Assembly: GCF_000380245.2 (NCBI RefSeq)
Contig: NZ_HG428741.1
Coordinates: 1,171,050 to 1,235,049 of the forward strand
From: Bacillus massiliigorillae
Lineage (GTDB): Bacteria > Bacillota > Bacilli > Bacillales > DSM-1321
Direction of reading: 5' to 3'
DNA: 64,000 nucleotides
The translations under genes were made by a program, and so were the position numbers. This document shows, one piece after another, positions 1-8,100 of this stretch (position 1 is its first letter; every line of letters starts with the position of its first letter). Under the pieces are notes generated by a model. It saw only the letters and a list, made by a program, of their open reading frames with translations. It did not search any database and was not told the DNA's origin.

Positions 1-61
1 TTGCTACTATGTTATGACTTCAATAAGAATTTAACAAGTTTGGTTTTAGGAGGAATATGAA

Positions 62-280
62 ATGTTAGGTACAGTTGAATATTACAGCGATTGCTTTAAA
101 TCTCACATTTTAAATAAATTGGTTGATGAGAAGAATCAATCATTAGCACAAGTATATTTGAAGTTAGTAGAAGATATAGACGAGAAAAATGAAAATCAAG
201 AAACAAAAAATCATTTATATAAAAATTTAGATAAAGCATTTAGAAATTTACAACAGGAAATATTTGGAGCGGGGGAGTAG
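62..280 (+). CDS. small hypothetical protein (72 aa)
   Basis: I do not recognise this gene. The 72-residue product is acidic and lysine/glutamate-rich with predicted helical character (many Glu, Lys, Asn and Leu residues). It has no signal peptide, membrane segment or cysteine motif. An AGGAGG at 48-53 lies 8 nt before the ATG, so translation is credible. The stop at 278-280 is followed after one base by the ATG of a second tiny frame (282-380), which suggests translational coupling. The window begins just upstream, so the operon context is lost. It could be a small cytosolic regulator or antitoxin-like protein, but nothing in the sequence decides this. Confidence 0.55.
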   Translation: MLGTVEYYSDCFKSHILNKLVDEKNQSLAQVYLKLVEDIDEKNENQETKNHLYKNLDKAFRNLQQEIFGAGE

Positions 281-281
281 T

Positions 282-380
282 ATGACGATGGGAGTTAACT
301 TTTCTCCTGAACTCGATAGGGTTGTGGCAGCTGTAACAAAGCTGTCCTTCCTAGATACGGTTCAAGGAGAAAGTATATGA
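282..380 (+). CDS. possible 32-aa peptide coupled to the preceding ORF
   Basis: This ATG frame encodes about 32 residues and begins one base after the stop codon of the preceding ORF. The end of that ORF (gcgggggag, 269-277) supplies a purine-rich ribosome site. The sequence is short, has no recognisable motif, and ends before a non-coding stretch. It may be a real coupled micro-protein or the remnant of a truncated longer gene. Confidence is low. Confidence 0.25.
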   Translation: MTMGVNFSPELDRVVAAVTKLSFLDTVQGESI

Positions 381-451
381 GACGTAGAGTTATCTAAAAA
401 CATAGGAAATAAACTATCCTAAATGACCCATGTATATTTGATGTTCTTCGT

Positions 452-1207
452 TTATTTTTTTAACTTAAAAACTATGAAGTCAGGGCACCTTAAGTCTTCT
501 TCAAATGAAGGGTATTTTTCTAGCATTTCTTTTGATGGCTTCGGTTCAACAATGCTTTCTAGTACAAAACCCGTATTGAGTAGGGTGTTTATATAACTAG
601 TTAATGTTCGGTGGAACAATACCATTTTTTCTTTATCACCTAATTTTTGTTCATACGTACCCTCGTAAAAATATTGATCTACGTTCCAGTGTAACTTCTC
701 ACCATTTTCTGTTTTCTCCCAACCACTTTCTGGGGTAACGAAACAAGGGTGCAAAATTGAGAAAATTAAACTGCCTCCATTTACTAATAACCGATACATT
801 TCTCGAAATGCTAGTTCATAATTTGCAAGGTCTTGAATTACCATATTGGATACGATAAAATCGAAACAATTATCTTCTAAAATACTTAGATCCTCACAGT
901 TTCCTTGTTTATAATCTATAATCAAATTCTTTGGAGTTCTGTGTTTTGCTATTTCTATCATTCTCGATGAATAGTCGACTGCTGTTACCGTAGCACCACA
1001 CTTCGTTAGAGTCTACTTAAATATCCTTCACCACATCCAGCATCTAATACTTTTTTATTTTTAACTTCTCCCATAAGTGAGAATAATGTGGGATTTAAAA
1101 AGACTTCTTTATGAAAATCTCCTTGTTCAGTTATGATTTGCTGCATATGTATCTGCAAAGGCATCCCATCTTTTAATCGCTTCCATAGTATTAATATTTA
1201 ACTTCAA
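452..1207 (-). pseudogene. class I SAM-dependent methyltransferase, frameshifted
   Basis: Read on the minus strand, a TTG start at 1207 with GGAGG upstream (1216-1220) begins a typical Bacillus methyltransferase of about 250 residues. The SAM-binding motif VLDAGCGEGY is present (about 1018-1047), followed by a CDFIVSNMVIQDL-like motif IV and the HPCF segment. The frame is broken at least twice: once near 1130-1150, within the first 30 codons, and once near 1005-1011, where the reading after YLSRL runs into TAA but continues one base over as LTKCGATV. The longest intact piece (452-961) lacks the SAM loop and would not be a functional enzyme. The substrate is unknown. Either it is decaying or the sequence holds two indel errors. 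Confidence 0.8.
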
Positions 1208-1622
1208 TTTATTTTCCTCCTGTATTGGTCACCTTCGAATTTTTTATTTTTTAATCAATACTTTGCTAATAAGTGTTTCTCTATAATTTCTATATTTTTT
1301 TGCATAGTTAATAAAATGCTCTCTAATATTAGGATGCAAAATAATATTATTAATTCGGATAGTTTAATCCATTTTATATCAGTCTGGCTTGTGTTGGGGT
1401 TTTTTGGAAATCTTGGACTAGGATACTCCATCTATAAGTAGTGTACAACAAATTGGATTATTTTGTTACTTGAAAGTGTTTTTTAATAGATATAAGTGAA
1501 ATAGGTTACAAGTATGCCACATTATCAGTGGGGCTGGCCTAATAGAATTTTATGAAGGATTTTGTGATGTTGTTGTAATTCTTTCATTTATAAAGGCTTT
1601 AATAGATTGTATTTGTGATAGG
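1208..1622. other. AT-rich intergenic region without a recognised gene
   Basis: About 415 bases between the methyltransferase remnant and the Fur palindrome. I found no ORF with a ribosome site and no terminator-like hairpin. It may hold the promoter of the downstream operon, but no clear -35/-10 pair could be assigned. Confidence 0.4.
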
Positions 1623-1671
1623 AATATTATCATAAACGATATTGATAATCATTATCGTTTATGATAATATT
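1623..1671. repeat. 18-bp perfect inverted repeat flanking the Fur box
   Basis: The left arm 1623-1640 is the exact reverse complement of 1654-1671, with a 13-nt centre (1641-1653). The arms reach beyond the 19-bp Fur core on both sides. This could allow two overlapping Fur dimers to bind, or a hairpin in the leader RNA. Confidence 0.8.
1638..1656 (+). promoter_or_regulatory. Fur box inside a long palindrome
   Basis: The 19-mer GATATTGATAATCATTATC matches the classical Fur consensus GATAATGATAATCATTATC at 18 of 19 positions. It sits inside a larger perfect inverted repeat (1623-1640 pairing with 1654-1671). It lies about 80 bp before the GTG start of the H-cluster-like gene, so that gene and the ABC importer behind it should be derepressed under iron limitation. 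The binding is inferred from the consensus. Confidence 0.85.
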
Positions 1672-1735
1672 ATACCAAAATAATTTTATGGATATGAACT
1701 TTATTAAGAGATTTCTAAAAAGAAAGGAGAAAGAA

Positions 1736-2368
1736 GTGAATAAATATATTTGGCTAAATCCTGTTATTTTACAAATGTATAATCAGGAAGAATTAAGTAA
1801 TCATTTAGTAAACTTAGGTTTTGAAATGATTACTGTCGAAGAAAATCACTTACAAATAGTGAAAAATAAATATAAAGAACAGTATAAGGATTGTAAGCGT
1901 CTTCTTTGTGATAATAGATGTCCCAAAGCTGTATCTTATGTAAGAAGTCATTACAATGACCCTAATTTGGAGTATTCAGCTATTCAACCTATTTTGATTC
2001 ATTGTGCTGAAGAACTAGCAAATAGATATAAAGATTATGATGTAGAATTATATATCATAACTCCATGTACAGATTTAAAAGACCAAGGTAACAAATTAAA
2101 TATGAAAAATACTATATTTCAAACGTGGACAGAATTTTGCAGAGATCACAACATCATGATAAATAGTAAATCGATTCAAAATAGTCCAATTCCACCTGGT
2201 TTCTTTGATAATATTCCGAATGTGGTGAGTCTTTCTTCAAAAAATGATATCGATAGTTATTTTCAGGAAGTGACTCAGAAAGATAAACGATTAATTGAAA
2301 TGTTGTATTGTCCGGGTGGTTGTCATAATGGAGATGGAGTAAAAATAGCAAATGAAAAATATGATTAA
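1736..2368 (+). CDS. stand-alone [FeFe]-hydrogenase H-cluster-like domain protein
   Basis: The 210-residue product resembles a miniature of the large-subunit C-terminal domain of [FeFe] hydrogenases. The counterparts of the H-cluster loops occur in the right order: CDNRCPKAV (residues 58-66, matching TSCCPxxV), TPCTDLKDQ (109-117, matching MPCTAKKxE), a SPIPPG segment (150-155), and CPGGCHNGDG (192-201, matching CPGGCxNGGG). All four H-cluster cysteine positions are therefore present. Upstream ferredoxin-type domains are missing and the spacing is compressed, so hydrogenase activity is unlikely. An Fe-S or iron-handling role is an inference. The GTG at 1736 is chosen because AAAGGAGA stands just upstream, although the frame is open from 1661 inside the Fur palindrome. 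It overlaps the permease gene by 17 bases. Confidence 0.75.
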   Translation: MNKYIWLNPVILQMYNQEELSNHLVNLGFEMITVEENHLQIVKNKYKEQYKDCKRLLCDNRCPKAVSYVRSHYNDPNLEYSAIQPILIHCAEELANRYKDYDVELYIITPCTDLKDQGNKLNMKNTIFQTWTEFCRDHNIMINSKSIQNSPIPPGFFDNIPNVVSLSSKNDIDSYFQEVTQKDKRLIEMLYCPGGCHNGDGVKIANEKYD

Positions 2369-3113
2369 AAGGCTAGTGCCGATTGCTCTTATCTTGATCT
2401 TATGGTATTTATGTAGCTACTACAAAGTTTGGAGCGCATATGTTCTACCTAGTCCTATGCAAGTGTGGAATACCTTTATGTTAATGGTGCAAAGTGGAGA
2501 GCTATTTGTACATATTTGTGCAAGCTTGAACAGAGTGATGATTGGTTTTTCAATTGCCTTTGTTTTCGCTTTTATCCTTGGTATTATTGCTGGTTTAAAA
2601 CCATCCTTTTCTCCTTATTACAATCATATAGTGGAGTTTTTCAGAAATGTGCCTCCTTTGAGTTTAATTCCTCTCTTAATTTTATGGGTTGGTATTGGAG
2701 AAGAATCTAAAGTAATCATCATAATTTTAGCTTCGTTTTTTCCAATGTTTTTAAACATAAAAAAGGGTTTTGCTTCATGTAATCCAAAACTACTTGAAGT
2801 TGGAAAGGTATTAGGTTTAAATGCAAGGCAAAGATTTTTAAAAATCATTTTGCCCTCTGCAGTTCCAGATATTTTTTTAGGTATGAAGGTAGGTCTTGGA
2901 TATAGTTGGAGAGCCATTATTGGTGCAGAAATGATTGCTGCCGCAAGCGGATTAGGATACTTTATTTTGGATGCACAGACAATGTCTCGCTCTGATAAAG
3001 TGATTGTTGGGATTATCGTAATTGGTCTCCTTGGGGTTTTCTGCGATAAAATCTTTACTATTTTAACGAAAAAATTCACGCATATTGGAGGTGTGAAAAA
3101 TAGCTGGGATTAG
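2352..3113 (+). CDS. ABC importer permease, SsuC/TauC type
   Basis: A 253-residue integral membrane protein with about six hydrophobic segments and the binding-protein-dependent transport fold. The EAA loop that contacts the ATPase is visible as EVGKVLGLNARQRFLKIILP (about residues 148-167). The family carries nitrate, sulfonate, taurine or thiamine-precursor substrates across the cytoplasmic membrane. The gene overlaps the H-cluster-like gene by 17 bases and is followed by its ATPase and lipoprotein partner, so the four genes form one Fur-controlled operon. The substrate is not evident. Iron control argues for a ligand linked to iron or Fe-S supply rather than sulfonates. Confidence 0.88.
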   Translation: MKNMIKRLVPIALILILWYLCSYYKVWSAYVLPSPMQVWNTFMLMVQSGELFVHICASLNRVMIGFSIAFVFAFILGIIAGLKPSFSPYYNHIVEFFRNVPPLSLIPLLILWVGIGEESKVIIIILASFFPMFLNIKKGFASCNPKLLEVGKVLGLNARQRFLKIILPSAVPDIFLGMKVGLGYSWRAIIGAEMIAAASGLGYFILDAQTMSRSDKVIVGIIVIGLLGVFCDKIFTILTKKFTHIGGVKNSWD

Positions 3114-3138
3114 AATCAATCAACTATATAAAAGTTTT

Positions 3139-3807
3139 ATGGTAGATGGTAAAAAACATGATGTTTTACATGATGTTAATGCTTTTTTACCACAGAATAG
3201 CATTAGTGTGATTTTAGGGAAAAGTGGATGTGGTAAAACAACTTTTTTGCGCATCTTAGCAAATCTTGAGCAATATGACCAAGGAGAAGTATCAATCAAT
3301 AATGATGAGAAAATTGGCTTTGTTTTTCAAGAACCACGCCTAATGCCATGGTTGTCGGTATCTAAAAATATTACATTTGGTTTAGAAAAACAAATGATAA
3401 ATCTAAATAAATTAGAAGAATTAATGAACTTGATAGGATTAAAAAAATTTGAAAAAGCCTATCCACATCAATTATCTGGTGGTATGCAGCAAAGAGTAGC
3501 ATTAGCAAGAGCATTGGCTTATGACCCATCGATTATTTTAATGGATGAACCATTTGCAGCATTGGACTATTTTACGCGTGAAACGATGCAGAAAGAATTG
3601 ATAAGAATTTATCAATTGAAAAAGAAAAGTATCATTTTTGTTACGCATAGTATTGAGGAAGCGATAGCAATAGGGCAAAATATACTCGTTTTTAATGAAG
3701 GAAAAGTTCATGCTCAATTTAACTTAGAGCAATATGAATATCCTAGAGATGTATTATCACCTTCACTTATTGAGATAAAAAAAGAAATTTTGAAAAAATT
3801 AGCATGA
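3139..3807 (+). CDS. ABC importer ATP-binding protein, SsuB/TauB type
   Basis: The ATPase of the importer. Visible motifs are Walker A GKSGCGKT, Q-loop FVFQEPRLMPW, signature LSGGMQQR, Walker B IILMDEPFAALD and the switch histidine FVTHS. This order is typical of the nitrate/sulfonate/taurine group. The first ATG (3139) falls after the usual first beta strand. Residues matching that strand (IRINQLYKSF) are encoded from about 3109, and GGAGG stands at 3088-3092, but no ATG, GTG or TTG lies in frame between them. The true start may therefore be a rare AUA (3100) or AUU (3109). The frame closes at a TGA at 3094-3096. Confidence 0.88.
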   Translation: MVDGKKHDVLHDVNAFLPQNSISVILGKSGCGKTTFLRILANLEQYDQGEVSINNDEKIGFVFQEPRLMPWLSVSKNITFGLEKQMINLNKLEELMNLIGLKKFEKAYPHQLSGGMQQRVALARALAYDPSIILMDEPFAALDYFTRETMQKELIRIYQLKKKSIIFVTHSIEEAIAIGQNILVFNEGKVHAQFNLEQYEYPRDVLSPSLIEIKKEILKKLA

Positions 3808-3822
3808 GAGCGAGAGAATAAA

Positions 3823-4809
3823 ATGAAGAAATGGTTATTATCTTTACTGGTTTTATTAAGTATTTCTGCACTAGTTGCGTGTGGAAATGATATCGATTCT
3901 AAAAAAGACAGTTCAGAAAGCAAAGATAAGAAAACGTCTACTGTTGATAAAGTGAATGCAACTTATGTTAAATCTCCATTAAATGTACCTTCTATTGTAG
4001 AAAAAGAAAAAGGCTTTTTAGCTAAGTCTTTTGCCGAAGAAGGAATTGATTTCGAATATTCTAATTTAACAACAGGTCCTGAACAAACTCAAGCTTTAGC
4101 TTCAGGAGATATCCAATTCCTAAATGCAGTTGGAGCTACATCTGTCATTTTATCTGCGTCTAACGGTGCGGACATAAAAATTATGAGTATGTATAGTCGT
4201 TCGCCAGAGGCTTTTATGTTATTTACAAACCTTAAAGATGTTAAATCACCTAAAGATTTAGTAGGGAAAAAAGTAGCGGGTCCAAAAGGAACGATATTAC
4301 ATGAAATGCTTATTCATTATTTAGCAACTGAAGGATTAACAGAAAAAGATATTGAATTTGTACAAATGGACTTACCTTCTGCACAAGCTGCATTAGTGGG
4401 GAACGAAGTAGACTTTGCTTTATTAGCTGGAGCGAATGCATATAATATGATTCAAGACGGATATCAAGTTGTTACGAATGGTAAAGGATTAGTTGATGGA
4501 ACCATTGTTGTTGCAACTAGTGAGGATTTCTACTCGAAAAATCCAGGTTTAGTAAAGAGATTTTTACAAGTTCAAAAAGAAACATTGAAATACATGGAAG
4601 ATCATTATGAGGAAGTCATGGAAATTTCATCTAAAGAAACGGACTTACCTTTAGATGGCGTTAAAGAAATGTATAAAATGTATGATTTTAATATGGAGAT
4701 ATCACCATCTGATATAGCTAGTATGGAAAAAACAGTAGAATTTATGAAGAATAATAATATGATTGAGAATGATGTAGACATCAAATCTTTAATTTTAAAC
4801 ATAGAATAA
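3823..4809 (+). CDS. ABC importer substrate-binding lipoprotein, SsuA/THI5-like
   Basis: A 328-residue lipoprotein. A hydrophobic signal segment (residues 4-19) ends in a lipobox LVAC, with Cys20 as the lipidation site, followed by a Lys/Ser-rich linker. The mature part follows the NMT1/THI5-SsuA fold: a PLNVPSIVEKEKGFL-like opening, LVGKKVAGPKGT near the middle, and an ALVGNEVDFALLAG segment. It should deliver the ligand to the permease on the outer face of the membrane. The ligand cannot be read from the sequence. It is the last gene of the Fur-controlled operon, and a strong terminator follows. Confidence 0.88.
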   Translation: MKKWLLSLLVLLSISALVACGNDIDSKKDSSESKDKKTSTVDKVNATYVKSPLNVPSIVEKEKGFLAKSFAEEGIDFEYSNLTTGPEQTQALASGDIQFLNAVGATSVILSASNGADIKIMSMYSRSPEAFMLFTNLKDVKSPKDLVGKKVAGPKGTILHEMLIHYLATEGLTEKDIEFVQMDLPSAQAALVGNEVDFALLAGANAYNMIQDGYQVVTNGKGLVDGTIVVATSEDFYSKNPGLVKRFLQVQKETLKYMEDHYEEVMEISSKETDLPLDGVKEMYKMYDFNMEISPSDIASMEKTVEFMKNNNMIENDVDIKSLILNIE

Positions 4810-4840
4810 TAGAAAATTGAACTAAACAAAGTGAATTTTA

Positions 4841-4895
4841 AACACCTTCCATTGACATACGGTTATTGTAACCTAGAAGATCAATGGAAGGTGTT
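4841..4895 (+). terminator. terminator of the Fur-controlled ABC operon
   Basis: The 15-bp stem AACACCTTCCATTGA (4841-4855) pairs perfectly with 4881-4895, and a T-run follows. The loop contains a second small hairpin (GGTTA 4861-4865 with TAACC 4869-4873). Confidence 0.85.
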
Positions 4896-5015
4896 TTTTA
4901 TAGTTTACTAAAATACTCTACTTTCATAATGGAGTATTATCATATGTATTTCTCTATATTAAAATAATTATTTTTATTTTAAAATCAATGGGTACTAAAG
5001 TTTTAAAAGATGCGT

Positions 5016-5094
5016 ATTCAAACAAATGTAGAAAGAAGGGTTTATTCTTTCTAATTGACAATGATTATCATTATCTGTTAAAGTTTGTTTGAAT
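5016..5094. repeat. nested inverted repeats around the second Fur box
   Basis: Outer arms 5016-5026 and 5084-5094 are perfect 11-bp complements. An inner pair, AGAAAGAA (5030-5037) and TTCTTTCT (5045-5052), lies on the left side. The region could fold as a leader structure or serve as operator for a second regulator. Confidence 0.6.
5057..5075 (+). promoter_or_regulatory. Fur box upstream of the SLH subtilase
   Basis: GACAATGATTATCATTATC matches the Fur consensus at 17 of 19 positions and ends 40 bp before the protease start. It lies between the arms of an 11-bp inverted repeat (ATTCAAACAAA 5016-5026, TTTGTTTGAAT 5084-5094). The protease should therefore be iron-repressed. Confidence 0.8.
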
Positions 5095-5115
5095 TTCAAA
5101 TAAAGGGGTTTAATT

Positions 5116-8100
5116 ATGAATAGTAAACTGTTTAAGTCAGTAACAGCAACATCCGTTGTCATTACTGCTACTATGCCATTAGGGCTAATAGCGTCTGCTG
5201 ACGAAGTAGAAAATCAGGATGGGTTAAAGGGCGGCAATGCAAGCAATGAGTTTAATAGTGTAAAAGTCAGTCAAGAACAGATTATCGTAAAATATAAAGA
5301 TATAAATACTTTGAATAATATGAAAGCTAATCAAAATGTTAAGCAATTAGGTGGAGAGTTAATTGCAAAAGAAAATGATATAGTTTTGTATAAAGTTCCT
5401 AAAGAAAATATTGATACCACATTGGAAGCATTGAAGGAAATGGCGAATGTTGATTATGCAGAGAAAAATATTACATACTCTATTGAGGGTGTTAATGATA
5501 CATATTATGAAAATCAATGGAACTTATCTTCTGTCGGTGCTCAAACAGCTTGGGAAATGTTAAAGGGTGAAGACAAAGGTGCAGTGGTTGCTGTACTGGA
5601 TACAGGTGTACAAGGTTCACATGTTGATTTAGACGGTCGAGTACTAGAAGAAGCAACATTTGTTGATGGGTATGATGAATCCTATCAAGGTGACGATCAA
5701 GGACACGGAACATTCGTATCAGGGCTTATTGCAGCAAATACAAATAATGCAAAAGGTATTGCGGGAGTTGCTGGAACGGGGGATGTGAAGATATTACCAG
5801 TTAAGGTAATGAATAAATCAGGGATAGGGGATGCTTTTTCTATAGCAAAAGGTATTGAATATGCAATAGAAAAAGAAGTTGATGTTATAAATCTAAGCAT
5901 AAGTGGAGAGTACAGTGAAGCTATTGAACAAGCAATTAACAAGGCTCACGATGCTGGAATTGTGGTTGTTGCTGCAGCTGGCAATGGTGGTGGAAATGCT
6001 GACACTTCTTATCCAGCAGCATTACCAAATGTTATCTCTGTAGGTGCCATTGCAGCAAAAGACCAAGTTTACAATGGATCGAATTACGGAAGTACTTTAG
6101 ATTTAGTAGCGCCCGGAGTCAGTGTAATAAGTACGGCTATTTCAGGTGATTTAGGTGATGAAAATGGCTACTATAAAACAGGTACGGGTACATCCTATGC
6201 AGCTCCTCATGTTTCAGCCATTGCTGCTTTATATAAAATACAAAATCCAACGGCATCCGCTAGTGAAATTGAAGTAGCTTTAACTTCAACAGCAACAGAC
6301 TTAAATGAAGAAGGTTGGGATGAAAAAACAGGCTTCGGAAAAGTAAATGCTGCAGCAGCCTTAGCTGGAAATATTGATATTGAACCACTTTCATTCACGC
6401 TTCCGAAAGTTAATGAAAATGTTATTAATAAAACAACTATACAAGTTTCATTGAATAACACAGCGGAAGTTGAGACAACAAAGTTTTTTGTAGATACAAT
6501 TACGGAAGCTAATCTTATTGATGAAGTGAAGGGAGACGCTACGACTGCAACTATAGATTGGGATACTACTAAAATAACAGATGGAAAACACTCTATCATT
6601 GCTGCTACGTATAGAACAGATGGTACAGTATTAAATCAAGTATCACGCGAAGTTACTGTTCGTAATCAAGCTCAATCAGGTTATATGTTTAGTGTGAAAA
6701 CACCGAACAATACAATTGCTAAAGGAGCACAAGTTCAGCTTTTTGATAAAGTAGTAGGAGAGGATGGACAGTATTCTTATTCATCTCTTTGGTCTGGTGT
6801 AACAAACTCTGAAGGAGTTGTCCGTGTACCAAGTAATATTGGCACAGATTTAAAATCACTTAAAGTAGTTGTTCAAGGAAAGTTTGATGCAGCTAATGGT
6901 GGCAATACGTGGTTTATGTATTCCAGAGAAGTAAATGGCAAAGGTACAATAGAGTTAGATAGTGATGATACAAAAGCTGTTACATTAAACACGCTTGATG
7001 AAAACAGTAAAAATGTAGATAAAGCACAATATTTTATCACAATGAAGGATGAAAAAGGTATTGAAATTACTTCTACTAAAAAAATCAATGAGGAAAATGC
7101 ATTGGAGTCGCCTACTATTTATGTAGATGAAGGTGCTTACAATGTATATTCTTACTATAAGGAAGAGGGAAACACATACTTTTTAACAAATACAGACGTT
7201 GCTGTTACAAAAGAAACATCTGCGCTTATTTTCGATAGTCGTGATGTTGGAGAAGTTTCTCTTGATGATACCGGTAAGCTTGAAAATGCTGTTCTTTATT
7301 TATACAACGATTCCGTTTCTGAAATTTTGGGTTCATCAGAAGTATTAACAGGTCGAAAATTCTTCGTCACTGCTGGTGAGTACAATTATATGATTGATGC
7401 TGAGGTAAAAGGTAATAATGGTGAGAAGAATTGGGTTTATGTTTTCGCAAATAATAAAAAACAGGCTGTTGTTAAAAAAGGTGAAAAAAGAGCTATTAAA
7501 GCCGGTGAATCACTTGAAATTAGTGAATTACTTCCCGATCAAGATTCTTTAAAGCGTTACTATACGCAACGTGGTTTAACATATATTCAACGTGAAAATC
7601 CATATATTGCATATAAGTTAGACGGTGCTGTTTATACTAAGCAGGCTTTTTCAGATGCATATGATAATAAGCTAGTTGGTATGTATCGCGGTTCAATAGA
7701 GTCAACGAATGCATTATACAAAAAGAATGCAACTACTGGTGAAACAATCATTATGGATGAAGAAAATGAAGTGGCAGCTATTAATTTTGGTGATATCTAT
7801 CCTATTTATCAAGTGAAGCGGAAACAAGATAATGTCATTATGTTGAATAGCTATGATAAAAATCCTACAAATCCAGCAAATCGTAGTTACTATTTCTATT
7901 CATTCTGGGTACCTAATAGTTCAACTGTAACGGCTGGAAAATATGAGATATCGTTAAAACTTAACCCAAGCCCACTTGCTCCTGAAGGGCTAGAGAAGGA
8001 AATGACAATTGATATGCAAGACTCTGGTGTCAATTTATCATTACAAGACAATCAAGGTAAAAATGTGGCTACGTATGTAACCATTAATCGAGTGGAAAAA

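Noticed and set aside
1736..2368. A functional [FeFe] hydrogenase
   Set aside because: The ferredoxin-type domains are missing, loops are shortened, and no maturation genes (hydE, hydF, hydG) are in the window; only the cluster-binding pattern is kept.
2624..3079. A 151-codon minus-strand frame within the ABC permease gene
   Set aside because: Shadow of a conserved transmembrane protein gene; no ribosome site.
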